Shown here: one piece after another, positions 15,895 through 24,486 of the stretch
How the letters are laid out: each line of letters starts with the position of its first letter
Position numbering within the stretch: the first letter of the stretch is position 1
NCBI RefSeq assembly: GCF_900142735.1
Contig: NZ_FRBY01000001.1
Span: forward strand, 930,001-994,000
Direction: 5' to 3'
Length of the DNA: 64,000 nucleotides
DNA from: Flavobacterium saccharophilum
Lineage (GTDB): Bacteria > Bacteroidota > Bacteroidia > Flavobacteriales > Flavobacteriaceae
The notes under the pieces: generated by a model
Told to the model about the DNA's origin: nothing
Databases searched by the model: none
The model's input: the letters and a program-made list of their open reading frames with translations, nothing else
Position numbers and translations under genes: made by a program

Positions 15895-16953
15895 CTACAT
15901 TTTAATTTTGTCGTCAATTTTTTCAACGGGTTTTGCAATAAAGCCGGGTGCATCAAATCGGTAGCCAAAATACAACAATCCGAAAATTTTGTCATTACTG
16001 ATAACAGTAGATTTATCCTGATTATAAGAACTGACACTGAAATTTAAACTGGCGCCAAAAAGTATACGGTCTGAATTATATCCCATTTTTAAGCCACCAT
16101 CAAGGTTTCTCGTGAAATAAGTGTCTTTCTCAATAGTTTCAACTCCCGAATCTATGCTTTTGTCCTTCATGAATTTTACGCCTAAAGAAGGTGATAAATG
16201 GGAAGCCACATAAAATCTTTTGTTTATAATGAAATTATAATAATATCCTGCGGCAAGACGAAGATCAAATTCTTTTTGTTTACCGTCAATATCGTCTGAT
16301 TTTGACCGAATGGTATTGTAACTATAAATTAAAGACGGAACGAAACTTCCGGCACTTTTTTTCTGCCATTCTGTAAATGTGGTAATACTTTTAAGAGAGA
16401 ATTTAGGATTGAAAATATAAGAGGTCGACATTCCTAATTGCAAGGTTTTAAAATCAGGAAATTGAAGATAAGGATCTTTTCCTTCCACCCAATCCGGTGC
16501 AAAATCTTTCATATTAGCTACATAATAGCCTTTTGTTTTGCTGTAATTTACCGTTTGAAGCCAGCGTCCTAAAAAGAAACGGAAATTATAATCAGAGAAA
16601 GTAGATTTTCCTTTTAAATCTTCGTCTTTATTTCCGCCAAAAAACTTTGGGTAAAAACCATAACTAAAACCTATAAATTTATAATCGACACTTAGGAATA
16701 GTTTGTAGCTATTATTGGTTTCTAAGTCAAGATTTGCTCCCTTTTTATTATTGAGCAAATAGTTGTCACTTTGAGTGCTCAAATTGGTCCTGATCATTAT
16801 TTTATCAGGATAATAGATGAAATTAGCGGTGTCCTGAGATTTCTCATTTTGGCTATAAAGTGAGGAGAAATTCAGGAAAAAAGTCACCAGAAAAACACAT
16901 ATAAGTGTATACTTATTGTTCTGATTTGTGCTTTGTTTTGTAGCTGTTTTCAA
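15895..16953 (-). CDS. DUF4421 outer-membrane beta-barrel-like protein
   Basis: A 352-residue secreted protein; a signal segment ends near residue 36 (VFLVTFFLNFSSLYSQ). The mature part matches DUF4421: YYPDKIMIRTNLSTQSDNYLL, LFLSVDYKFIGFSYGFYPKFF, YNFRFFLGRWLQTVNY and an alternating C-terminal strand pattern (LLYFGYRFDAP). These features suggest an outer-membrane barrel of about 12-16 strands. The function is unknown. It lies 50 bases downstream of the cyclase gene and could be the last gene of the hemW run, although a palindrome-rich AT stretch separates them. Confidence 0.8.
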   Translation of the reverse strand: MKTATKQSTNQNNKYTLICVFLVTFFLNFSSLYSQNEKSQDTANFIYYPDKIMIRTNLSTQSDNYLLNNKKGANLDLETNNSYKLFLSVDYKFIGFSYGFYPKFFGGNKDEDLKGKSTFSDYNFRFFLGRWLQTVNYSKTKGYYVANMKDFAPDWVEGKDPYLQFPDFKTLQLGMSTSYIFNPKFSLKSITTFTEWQKKSAGSFVPSLIYSYNTIRSKSDDIDGKQKEFDLRLAAGYYYNFIINKRFYVASHLSPSLGVKFMKDKSIDSGVETIEKDTYFTRNLDGGLKMGYNSDRILFGASLNFSVSSYNQDKSTVISNDKIFGLLYFGYRFDAPGFIAKPVEKIDDKIKM

Positions 16954-17003
16954 TTCAAAAATAGTTACTTAATTAGTACTAATATAAAACTACTAATTAA
17001 TAA

Positions 17004-17789
17004 TCAATAATTTACTATAGAATATAAAATTGGTTTACTCGGACTTGCATCATTTTCAAAAGAAGCAATTTGCAAATTTAGAACGTAGTTTCCATCTGGA
17101 ATTTCATCAGAAACAAAAATCATTTCAGTAATCGTTGCTTCAAAGCGTGCGTCGGCATTTAACTGATGTGTGTCTTTTACATTCCAAAACGCTTTGTGAG
17201 CCAATAATTTTCCTTCGTCATGTTCTTTGTCTACGCTTGGTAAATCAATCAATAAATGCTGAATTTCGCTTTCGCGGATGAAAGTCGCTGCGTCTTCGGA
17301 TAAATAAGGCGGATTTGTATTGGAGTATTTTCTAGATTTCTTATCTTTTTGATTTGGAAGAGTTCTGATAATAATGGCTTCCGTTTTTTCAGTAAGTAAA
17401 GTTGAAGCATTTGTCACATTGAGCGAAGTCGAAATGTGATCTTTTGTAATAACTAAATCCTCACCAATCTTTTCAGGTTCAACTGTGATTAATTTGGCAA
17501 AAAAGAAGAATTGTTTTAAAGCCTGATTGACGCTGTAAAAATCATTCGTAATATGCCCCAGACATTCCGTATGCGTTCCATGCCCATGCGGGTTGAAAAA
17601 TATATTATTAAAATTCGTCGAAGATTTTCCTTCAGAAACTTTCCCAATCCAATCACCAAAAACAACAGGTTCAATAACTGGTTTTTCGATATACCAGGCA
17701 ATCGGGTTTTCTTCTGTATTGGTTAACGAAATGGAGATATCAATGGGTTTTGATAAGTCGATTTCGAAGTTGTTGATTTTTGCTAACAC
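17004..17789 (-). CDS. Cyclase family protein (kynurenine formamidase-like)
   Basis: A metal-dependent amidohydrolase-like protein of the cyclase/kynurenine formamidase family, about 261 residues. The hallmark HGHGTHTECLGH (H-x-G-T-H-x-x-x-x-x-H metal site) is seen about 85 residues in, and the rest of the fold is full length. I chose the GTG at 17789 because translation from there gives VLAKINNFEIDLSKPIDISI, which is the natural start of the domain. An ATG at 17825 in the same frame would add 12 residues read out of a dispersed inverted repeat (17797-17868). Substrate unknown. It lies after hemW and is probably cotranscribed. Confidence 0.8.
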   Translation of the reverse strand: MLAKINNFEIDLSKPIDISISLTNTEENPIAWYIEKPVIEPVVFGDWIGKVSEGKSSTNFNNIFFNPHGHGTHTECLGHITNDFYSVNQALKQFFFFAKLITVEPEKIGEDLVITKDHISTSLNVTNASTLLTEKTEAIIIRTLPNQKDKKSRKYSNTNPPYLSEDAATFIRESEIQHLLIDLPSVDKEHDEGKLLAHKAFWNVKDTHQLNADARFEATITEMIFVSDEIPDGNYVLNLQIASFENDASPSKPILYSIVNY

Positions 17790-17796
17790 AAATAAG

Positions 17797-17868
17797 GTTT
17801 TTATGCCGCAAAGGCTCGAGGTCACAAAGTTTATTCTTTCTGCCTTTGTGTCTTTGTGGCGAATTTAG
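17797..17868. repeat. Dispersed GCCACAAAG/CTTTGTGGC inverted repeat
   Basis: An imperfect palindrome linking GCCGCAAAGGCTCGAGGTCA on the left to CTTTGTGTCTTTGTGGCG on the right, of the same family as 753-940. It sits between hemW and the cyclase gene. Confidence 0.6.
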
Positions 17869-19022
17869 TCTTCCAAATTTAAATAAAATAAATCTGAAGC
17901 AATTCCATCTGTTAAGAATTTTCCTTTTGCAGTTGGTTTTAAAATATTATTCTCAATTGAAAGTAAATCATCGTTTAGGAATTTCTGACTTTGTTTTTGC
18001 AGATAGTTCAAATATTCCAAACCAAACTCTTTTTCAATTCGTTCTAAGGAAACGCCCCAAATCGTTCGTAATCCCGTCATAATATATTCGTTATAACGAT
18101 CGGACTTTGATAGGACTTCGGTTTCAATCGGTAAAATATTATCCTGAATTGATTTTAAGTAAAGTGAATTATTGGCAATATTCCAGCCTCTTTTTTCGCC
18201 ATCATAACTATGCGCCGAAGGTCCGATTCCGATATATTTTTTACCCAGCCAATACGCCGAATTGTTTCTGGAAAAATAATTCTCTTTTCCAAAATTGGAC
18301 AATTCGTAATGAATAAAGCCATTTTTTTGAAGGGTGTCGACCAAAATCATAAAATGATTTGAAGCTACTTCATCTTGTGGTTCAGCAATTTTTCCGGTGT
18401 CAATTAGTTTTCTCAAAGCTGTTTTGGGTTCAACGGTCAAGGCATAACTCGAAATATGCGGAACACCAAAACTCAAAGCGGTCTCAATATTTTGTTTCCA
18501 CATTTCATCAGTTAATCCTGGAATCCCGTAAATTAAATCCAGCGAGATATTGTCAAAATATTTAGTCGCTTCTTCTAAACATTTTTTGGCTTCCGCCGAA
18601 TTATGAGCGCGATTCATCATTTTCAGATCTTCTTCATAAAAAGACTGAATACCAATGCTCAAACGGTTTATTGGACTTTTTGACAATTCTAAAATTCGTT
18701 CTGAAGACAAATCATCCGGATTGGCTTCCAATGTAATTTCGGGATTTTCTGAGACTTTATAATTTTTATAGACTTCTGAGATTAGAAAGTTTATTTCTTC
18801 ATTTGATAATATTGAAGGAGTTCCACCGCCAAAATAAATGGTTTCAATTTGATTGTCACTTCGAGCGGAGTCGAGAAGTTCAAATTCATTTTTACGCATG
18901 CCTATTTCTTTGGCCAAAGCCAAAACCATTTCATCTTTCTTTTTCATCGAAGTCGAAAAATGAAAGTCGCAATAGTGGCAAGCCTGCTTGCAAAAAGGGA
19001 TATGGATGTAGATACCGCTCAT
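17865..19022 (-). CDS. hemW: HemW family radical SAM protein
   Basis: A 385-residue radical SAM protein of the HemW family, formerly annotated as oxygen-independent coproporphyrinogen III oxidase and now known as a heme chaperone. The iron-sulfur motif CKQACHYC (CxxxCxxC) is at residues 10-17. YFGGGTPSIL, EITLEANPDDL, RLSIGIQSF and the later RNNSAYWLGKKYIGIGPSAHS are family signatures. The extra cysteine of true HemN oxidases is not evident. It lies downstream of ruvC, with a 154-base repeat spacer, and upstream of the cyclase gene. Confidence 0.93.
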   Translation of the reverse strand: MSGIYIHIPFCKQACHYCDFHFSTSMKKKDEMVLALAKEIGMRKNEFELLDSARSDNQIETIYFGGGTPSILSNEEINFLISEVYKNYKVSENPEITLEANPDDLSSERILELSKSPINRLSIGIQSFYEEDLKMMNRAHNSAEAKKCLEEATKYFDNISLDLIYGIPGLTDEMWKQNIETALSFGVPHISSYALTVEPKTALRKLIDTGKIAEPQDEVASNHFMILVDTLQKNGFIHYELSNFGKENYFSRNNSAYWLGKKYIGIGPSAHSYDGEKRGWNIANNSLYLKSIQDNILPIETEVLSKSDRYNEYIMTGLRTIWGVSLERIEKEFGLEYLNYLQKQSQKFLNDDLLSIENNILKPTAKGKFLTDGIASDLFYLNLED

Positions 19023-19176
19023 TAATTAGATAATTAGATAATGTGACAATTAGATAATGATGTAAATGGTCAATATAATGGGAAAATTAGAAATTTGATA
19101 AAGAGATAATGTAATATTCTCAATCCAAGAATTATCTAATTTTCTAATTGACACATTGTCTAATTGACACATTTTC
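19023..19176. repeat. AATTAGATAAT-type repeat spacer
   Basis: AT-rich spacer made of AATTAGATAAT, GTGACAATTAG and AATTATCTAATTTTCTAATTG words in both orientations. The same words occur at 19778-19838 and 44390-44633. No promoter or gene is visible. Confidence 0.6.
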
Positions 19177-19731
19177 TCATTTACGGATTTTGTCTTCATT
19201 TTGTTTCACAAAAGCATCCCAACCCGAGTAACTTTTCCCGGCAACGATTTTTCCTGAATTAAAGAAATGACAAACTGCCGCTGCCAAACCATCAGTTGAA
19301 TCGAGGTTTTTAGGCAATTCTTTCAAGCCTAAAAGTTGTTGCAGCATTTTGGCTACTTGTTCTTTACTGGCGTTTCCGTTTCCGGTAATCGCCATTTTTA
19401 TCTTTTTTGGTTCGTACTCTGTAATCGGAATATCTCTGGAAAGTCCGGCGGCCATAGCAACACCCTGTGCGCGTCCAAGCTTTAACATCGACTGAACATT
19501 CTTTCCGAAGAAAGGTGCTTCAATCGCAATTTCGTCAGGATGATGCGTTTCGATTAATTCGATGGTACGCTCAAAAATGATTTTTAGTTTTTGGTAATGA
19601 TTATCATATTTGGACAATTGCAGTTCGTTCAACTGCAAAAACTCCATTTTTTTGTTGATGACTTTAATCAGTCCAAAACCCATGATTGTGGTTCCGGGGT
19701 CGATTCCTAATATGATGCGTTCTTTTGTCAA
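19177..19731 (-). CDS. ruvC: Holliday junction resolvase RuvC
   Basis: A 184-residue RuvC nuclease that resolves Holliday junctions with RuvAB. The four catalytic acids are all in place: the aspartate of LGIDPGTT near residue 10, the glutamate of [12 protein letters not shown] near 70, and the two aspartates of [13 protein letters not shown] near 142-145. Length and order are normal for the family. It precedes hemW on the same strand. The upstream spacer holds a short repeat cluster. Confidence 0.97.
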   Translation of the reverse strand: MTKERIILGIDPGTTIMGFGLIKVINKKMEFLQLNELQLSKYDNHYQKLKIIFERTIELIETHHPDEIAIEAPFFGKNVQSMLKLGRAQGVAMAAGLSRDIPITEYEPKKIKMAITGNGNASKEQVAKMLQQLLGLKELPKNLDSTDGLAAAVCHFFNSGKIVAGKSYSGWDAFVKQNEDKIRK

Positions 19732-19850
19732 GGAGTTTTTTGTTTCAAGTTTCAGGTTTCAAGTTTCAGCTCTAGAAAATTGACTCATTTTCTAATTTTC
19801 TAATTGGCACATTCTCATTGCCACATTTTCAAATTGATTACTTTTGCGGC

Positions 19851-20777
19851 ATGATTTCAATTCCTCACAAAGCTAAGCAATTCCTAGTTCTTCTGATCAA
19901 ACTTTTGATTGTAGGCGGTGCATTTTATTTTATTTACAATCAGCTCGCAAACAACGATAAACTCGATTGGCAGAAGTTCCTTATTTTATTTCGTAAAAAT
20001 CAATCGGTTTTAGGAATTGGGTTTATATTGCTTTTGAGTGTTTTGAATCGGTATTTTGAGATTTTAAAATGGCAGAACCTGGCAAAAGTTATTCACGAAA
20101 TTTCTTTAGGAGAAGCCACAAAACAAGTTTTAGCTGCTTTAACTGCTGGAATTTTTACGCCAAATGGAGTAGGAGAGTACGCCGGAAAAGCGTTGTATTA
20201 TCCAAAATCAGAGGCTAAAAATGTCGTATTTCTGAATTTAATCTGCAACGGAATCCAAATGATCTTGACAGTGATTTTTGGAACAATCGGTTTACTTTTT
20301 CTAGGATACTGGAAATGGGTTCTAACAATTATCGCAGTATCTTTCATCTTGCTTCTTGCCTCTTTCTTCTTAAAAAGTATAAAAATCAAAGGCTACTCAA
20401 TTGAAAAGCTAATTCAGAAAATCAATGAAATTCCAAAACCAATTCATCGTAGAAATATTCTTTTAGGAGTTTTGCGTTATTTGGTTTTCTCCCATCAATA
20501 TTACTTTTTGTTTTTGGCTTTTGATGTCGATTTGCCTTATTGGACTTTGATTTCAACGATTGCGGTTGTTTACTTTTTGGCTTCGTCGTTACCCACTTTT
20601 CAGTTTTTAGATTTTGCTGTAAAAGGAAGTGTTGCGGTTTATTTCTTCGGAGTTTTACATGTAAACGAATGGATTGTGGTTTTCGTGACTACTTTAATGT
20701 GGTTTTTAAACGTGGTTTTACCAGTGGTTTGGGGAAGTTATTATGTGCTGAATTTTAAAACTAAAGCTGCCGAATGA
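19851..20777 (+). CDS. Flippase-like/LPG synthase transmembrane family protein
   Basis: A 308-residue integral membrane protein with about eight hydrophobic segments, of the lysylphosphatidylglycerol-synthase-TM/UPF0104 flippase-like family. ALTAGIFTPNGVGEYAGKALYY is the conserved family segment. The start at 19851 (MISIPHKAKQFL) was chosen over an in-frame ATG at 19818 because the latter would translate part of a repeat and a TACTTTTG -7-like word at 19839-19846. The gene overlaps the glycosyltransferase gene by four bases (ATGA). Together they may make and translocate a glycosylated lipid; that is inference. Confidence 0.85.
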   Translation: MISIPHKAKQFLVLLIKLLIVGGAFYFIYNQLANNDKLDWQKFLILFRKNQSVLGIGFILLLSVLNRYFEILKWQNLAKVIHEISLGEATKQVLAALTAGIFTPNGVGEYAGKALYYPKSEAKNVVFLNLICNGIQMILTVIFGTIGLLFLGYWKWVLTIIAVSFILLLASFFLKSIKIKGYSIEKLIQKINEIPKPIHRRNILLGVLRYLVFSHQYYFLFLAFDVDLPYWTLISTIAVVYFLASSLPTFQFLDFAVKGSVAVYFFGVLHVNEWIVVFVTTLMWFLNVVLPVVWGSYYVLNFKTKAAE

Positions 20778-21877
20778 TTTTGACTTTATTTGCCATATTA
20801 GCCATTTATTTCGTCAGTATAAGTCTGTTGATTTTTGGCTTTAGCCGAATAAAAAAATATCAAGAGAAAGGTTTACAGCCAAAAACAAATTTCACGATTA
20901 TAGTTCCGTTTCGGAATGAAGCCGAGAATCTTCCGAATCTTTTAAATAGCTTTTCAAATCTAAATTATCCAACAGATTTATTCGAAGTAATTTTAGTTGA
21001 TGATAGCTCTGCAGAAAAATTCCAAATTTTAAATTCCAAATTCCAAATAAGGATTGTCAATAACCTTCGCGTTTCAAATTCACCTAAAAAAGACGCCATC
21101 ACAATAGCTATGCAGCACGTAAAAACCAATTGGGTAATTACGACAGATGCCGATTGTATTGTGCCTGAAAACTGGCTTTTAACGTTTGATAATTATATAC
21201 AGGAAAATCAGGTTTCGATGTTGGCCGGAGCCGTTTCATATGAATGTGAGAATTCGTTTTTGCATCATTTTCAGCAATTGGATTTAACGAGTTTACAAGG
21301 CGCGACAATAGGAAGTTTTGGTTTAAATAAAGCTTTTATGTGCAATGGAGCCAATTTTGCCTACACCAAATCTTTGTTTGAAAAACTGAATGGATTTGAC
21401 GGAAATAATAAAATTGCCAGCGGCGATGATGTTTTTTTATTGCAAAAAGCGGTAGAAGAATTCCCGAAAGAAGTCCATTATTTAAAAGCGGAAGAAGCGA
21501 TTGTAATAACCAAACCAACAGAAACCTGGAGAGCCTTATTCTATCAGAGAGTGCGTTGGGCGGCAAAAACAAGTTCGTACAAAAGTACTTTCGGAAAGTT
21601 TTTAGGATTGATTGTTTTCTTCGGAAATCTGAGTTTTGTAATTGGATTTATCTTTTTACTGTTCGGAATTTGGTCTTACCCAATATTTGTCTTGTTCGCC
21701 TTTTGTAAGTTTGGAATTGACTTTGTTTTGCTTTACATCACGAATCAATTCCTGACAAGAAGCCGAATAAAAAGTCTATTCTTGAGTAGTTTGCTTTATC
21801 CTTTTTTTAGTTCGGCTGTGGCTTTGTATAGCTTGTTTGGAAGTTATGAATGGAAGGGAAGAAGGTTTGGGAAATAA
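20774..21877 (+). CDS. Family 2 glycosyltransferase, membrane-bound
   Basis: A 367-residue GT2 enzyme. An N-terminal membrane helix (about 2-22) precedes the GT-A domain: FTIIVPFRNEAENLPNLL, VILVDDSS, the DxD-type TTDADC near residue 120, and the late RVRWAAKTSSYKS (QRxRW-type motif of processive GT2 enzymes). Three or more membrane helices form the C-terminus (about 275-360). It would add a sugar from a nucleotide donor to a lipid or growing chain at the inner membrane. It is translationally coupled to the preceding flippase-like gene. Confidence 0.9.
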   Translation: MILTLFAILAIYFVSISLLIFGFSRIKKYQEKGLQPKTNFTIIVPFRNEAENLPNLLNSFSNLNYPTDLFEVILVDDSSAEKFQILNSKFQIRIVNNLRVSNSPKKDAITIAMQHVKTNWVITTDADCIVPENWLLTFDNYIQENQVSMLAGAVSYECENSFLHHFQQLDLTSLQGATIGSFGLNKAFMCNGANFAYTKSLFEKLNGFDGNNKIASGDDVFLLQKAVEEFPKEVHYLKAEEAIVITKPTETWRALFYQRVRWAAKTSSYKSTFGKFLGLIVFFGNLSFVIGFIFLLFGIWSYPIFVLFAFCKFGIDFVLLYITNQFLTRSRIKSLFLSSLLYPFFSSAVALYSLFGSYEWKGRRFGK

Positions 21878-21976
21878 ATTCCAATTTTTGCAAATTCCAA
21901 ATTCCAAAATATGTAATCTCAATTTTGTGATACCTCGTTCCTTGGAATAAAAATAGACAAAGCGTCTTTTGAAAAT

Positions 21977-22062
21977 GAGTGCCCTAGCCCTGATGGGAGG
22001 GAAAATCCTTTTGTGCCGGGGTTCGGCGCAAAAGATTGGAAGGACAGCAGGAAATAGCTCCT
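21977..22062 (+). ncRNA. Candidate structured RNA element, copy 1
   Basis: An 86-base GC-richer island in an AT-rich spacer between convergent genes. It starts with TGCCCTAGCCCTGATGGGAG and ends with GGACAGCAGGAAATAGCTCC. In the middle CTTTTGTGCCG (22008-22018) pairs with CGGCGCAAAAG (22024-22034) around a 5-base loop, with one G-T wobble. A diverged copy on the minus strand at 25510-25592 keeps AGCCCTGAT, ATCC, AGAT and AGCAGGAAA in the same order. No open frame explains it. A flavobacterial RNA motif such as Flavo-1 is possible, but I cannot confirm identity. Confidence 0.5.
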
Positions 22063-22077
22063 TAAAATTCTGATGAT

Positions 22078-22563
22078 TTATTTCTGATCTTTTGCCTTAA
22101 TAATAACAGGCAGAATAAATTGTGTTTTTACCGGAATGCCGCGTTTGATTGCCGGATTTACTTTTGGGAAATCGACTAAACGGGCGTGTAGAATACTATC
22201 AATTTTAATGGTATCGTAAGCAACAGTATCTTTAGGAAACTGCGGTTCGAATTTCATCGTTGCGTTCGGGAAAACGGTTACTTTTACTTCGATGGTATCC
22301 AATTCAGGATAAAGGATTGATAAAGTATCAATGTCTAGTTTTGCCTCAATAAGTTGTCCCATAACTTCAAAAAAACATTGCTGGCGCAGTTTTTTGTCGG
22401 CTATTTTTTCGCATTCAGCAACTGACGGATATTCGTCAACTTCTTTCCAGTTAATTGCTTTTAACTCTTTTTGAAGTAATTCTTTTTCAGACGGAATCTG
22501 CTTGTCAAAATATTGACAAGAATTGAAAATAATGAAAACTAAAAAAATAGGAAACTGCTTCAA
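22078..22563 (-). CDS. Lipoprotein with TonB-C-like tail
   Basis: A 161-residue predicted lipoprotein (MKQFPIFLVFIIFNSC). The first third contains paired cysteines (VAECEKIADKKLRQQCFFEVM), which could form a disulfide. The last 60 residues (ARLVDFPKVNPAIKRGIPVKTQFILPVIIK) resemble the end of a TonB C-terminal domain, so this may be a half-domain relative of energy-transducer proteins. No function is assigned. It follows another small secreted protein gene by 44 bases and ends near the structured RNA candidate. Confidence 0.6.
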   Translation of the reverse strand: MKQFPIFLVFIIFNSCQYFDKQIPSEKELLQKELKAINWKEVDEYPSVAECEKIADKKLRQQCFFEVMGQLIEAKLDIDTLSILYPELDTIEVKVTVFPNATMKFEPQFPKDTVAYDTIKIDSILHARLVDFPKVNPAIKRGIPVKTQFILPVIIKAKDQK

Positions 22564-22607
22564 GGCTTTAATATTGATTGTAAACTAATTAGATTATAAA
22601 AATACGA

Positions 22608-22991
22608 TTATTTTTTTTGAGAAGCTTTGTATTGCAAATATTCTTCGTAGCTTTCTGAAAGCCATTTTTCTTTGTTTGTCGCAGCAATTTCCTTTTGATC
22701 AGGATACAAATGAGCCAAACGATCTGAAAAAGTAGCAATCTGAACCGTATAATTGTAAAACTCGGTTTTTGTTAAAGTAATATTCGGGTCATTTTTTCGA
22801 TTAAAATATTCGAAGAAAAGCTCGTCAAATTCCTTCATGGAAAAATTTAATACTTTTTTCTTATTACTTTTATAAATACTGTCCTGAAGTATTTGATCAT
22901 CGACAGCTAGTTTTTTAACTTGTGCATAAGCACTATCGTTGATTGAAAAAATCAAAAAACAAATAAAAGATAATTTTAAAAGTCTATGCAT
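22608..22991 (-). CDS. Small secreted protein of unknown function
   Basis: A 127-residue protein with a clear signal peptide (MHRLLKLSFICFLIFSINDSAYAQ). The mature part is charged and mostly helical (MKEFDELFFEYFNRKND, WLSESYEEYLQYKAS), without a domain I recognise. A TAAATTTG -7 word on the minus strand (23019-23026) lies 28 bases upstream of the start, so this gene probably begins the two-gene unit with 22078-22563. Confidence 0.6.
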   Translation of the reverse strand: MHRLLKLSFICFLIFSINDSAYAQVKKLAVDDQILQDSIYKSNKKKVLNFSMKEFDELFFEYFNRKNDPNITLTKTEFYNYTVQIATFSDRLAHLYPDQKEIAATNKEKWLSESYEEYLQYKASQKK

Positions 22992-23037
22992 TGTCTAATT
23001 TTTCTGACGGTTGCAAGACAAATTTACAAAAAAATAT

Positions 23038-23538
23038 ATGGATTTACTACTGTTCGCACTTGGATTTATATGCGCTATTATTGGGATTTTTGGTAGTTTT
23101 TTGCCTGTTTTACCGGGTTTGTCAAGTTGTTGGGTGGGATTGCTATTGTTGTATTTAACAAAAGCGGTCGAAAACAACTATTGGGTTCTTGGAATTACGC
23201 TTTTAATAACCATTATAATCACAATTCTCGATTATGTAATTCCGGCAAAAGGCACCAAAAAATTTGGCGGCAGTTCGTACGGAATTTGGGGAACCAATAT
23301 TGGTTTGGTGGTTGGAATTTTGGCTCCAATTCCGTTTGGTGTTATCATCGGACCGTTTGTTGGTGCGTTTATTGGCGAACTTATTTATGATTCTAAAAAC
23401 CATAAAAGAGCCTTAAAAGCCGCAACCGGATCTTTGCTTGGTTTTCTGGCTTCGAGTTTTATCAATTTTATGTTTTGTATTATTTTTCTAGGTATTTTTT
23501 TACGCGTAACATGGGAATATCGAAACATATTGTTTTAA
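23038..23538 (+). CDS. DUF456 family membrane protein
   Basis: A 166-residue protein almost entirely made of hydrophobic helices, matching DUF456. FALGFICAIIGIFGSFLPVLPGL at the start and GIWGTNIGLVVGILAPIPFGVIIGPFVGAFIGEL in the middle are glycine-rich pairs typical of the family, and the GGSSYGIWG segment is a conserved loop. The start at 23038 was chosen because it begins at the first helix; an in-frame ATG at 23011 would add nine polar residues that overlap the divergent promoter. Function unknown; inner membrane. Confidence 0.88.
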   Translation: MDLLLFALGFICAIIGIFGSFLPVLPGLSSCWVGLLLLYLTKAVENNYWVLGITLLITIIITILDYVIPAKGTKKFGGSSYGIWGTNIGLVVGILAPIPFGVIIGPFVGAFIGELIYDSKNHKRALKAATGSLLGFLASSFINFMFCIIFLGIFLRVTWEYRNILF

Positions 23539-23821
23539 TTATGTAACATTGAGCTAAGTTTTTTCTTATTTTTTGAGAACTATTACAGAAAAATTTGATT
23601 TTTTTTAAAAATATTTCCTTTTTATTTTGATTACAAAAGGGTTATGTTTAGTGGGGATGCGAAGTTTTTGACAAAAATAAATGTTAAATCCACCATTATA
23701 TTTTTAACTTAATCTTTGGAAATGTTAAAATATTTTATATTTTTATCCTGATAAACGATAAAAACGCCCCTTTTGTCGGTTATTTTGAATAAGTATAAAT
23801 AATTTTTTAAATAAATTAAGT

Positions 23822-24424
23822 ATGACTCCTAACCTACAAATTGAACTTAGACGTTTTATTTCTTCTAATGTTGTTTCCAAGTTGAACAAGTTTTATTTTG
23901 AAAATGATGCACTCTTAATCAAAGGAATCGATGTCTCGATCGGAACCGTTTTAATGGGATTGTATAATAGGGCCGGCGAATCTGGTTTTTATAAAGAATT
24001 AACTTCAATGATCGCAGATGACTCCACTTTTTACCAGGAAGTCGATTTTACATCAGGAAGAATTTTATCAGTCGATGACTGTTACCGTATAGAAGGAAAT
24101 GCTTTATTGAAAGGAATCTTCACAGAAAAAAAAGGAAGAATCTCTGAAATGATCTCAAACGAAGTCGGAATCAAAAGCGAAACCGCAAGAGAAATACTTA
24201 ACTTCTCAGCTTTACTAGTAGTTTCTTACCTTAAGAACAACATGCAATTACTAGACAGTTTAAAATTACTTCTTGAAGAACAAAAAAGAGAAATTTTAAA
24301 CAGTATTCAACCCGGAATCAAAATTATCTTAGGATTTTCATGTCATGAAGTAGTGGAAGACAAAAACCAATCTATGGGAAGATCTATTTTTACCCTTTTT
24401 GGACACAACTTTTTCAGCTTCTAA
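23822..24424 (+). CDS. DUF937-like protein
   Basis: A 200-residue soluble protein without a signal peptide. The order of elements (VSIGTVLMGLYNRAGESGFYKELTSMI, GNALLKGIFTEKKGRISEMISNEVGIKSETAREILNFSALLVVSYL) matches the DUF937 repeat pattern seen in flavobacterial proteins, in which a glycine/serine helix pair is repeated. Function unknown. A 283-base spacer without another gene lies upstream, and a hairpin at 24427-24465 lies downstream. The call is moderately sure for the family, low for any role. Confidence 0.6.
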   Translation: MTPNLQIELRRFISSNVVSKLNKFYFENDALLIKGIDVSIGTVLMGLYNRAGESGFYKELTSMIADDSTFYQEVDFTSGRILSVDDCYRIEGNALLKGIFTEKKGRISEMISNEVGIKSETAREILNFSALLVVSYLKNNMQLLDSLKLLLEEQKREILNSIQPGIKIILGFSCHEVVEDKNQSMGRSIFTLFGHNFFSF

Positions 24425-24426
24425 AT

Positions 24427-24465
24427 AAAAAAATCCCATCTTACAAAAGTAAAACAGGATTTATA
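24427..24465. terminator. Probable terminator between convergent genes
   Basis: AAATCC (24431-24436) and GGATTT (24457-24462) frame an imperfect hairpin that also pairs CTTAC with GTAAA in part. On the minus strand it ends in seven T residues downstream of the pseudouridine synthase gene. Confidence 0.5.
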
Positions 24466-24486
24466 TTATTGAATTTGAATCGTTTA

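Noticed and set aside
19839..19846. TACTTTTG as promoter of the flippase-like gene
   Set aside because: It is a perfect -7 word but ends only four bases before the start codon, which would require a leaderless transcript; not certain enough to list as a feature.
13857..24424. Genomic island or defence system among small unknown genes
   Set aside because: Families are core Flavobacteriia genes (ruvC, hemW, DUF456, DUF4421) and no integrase, tRNA-flanked boundary or change of base composition is seen.
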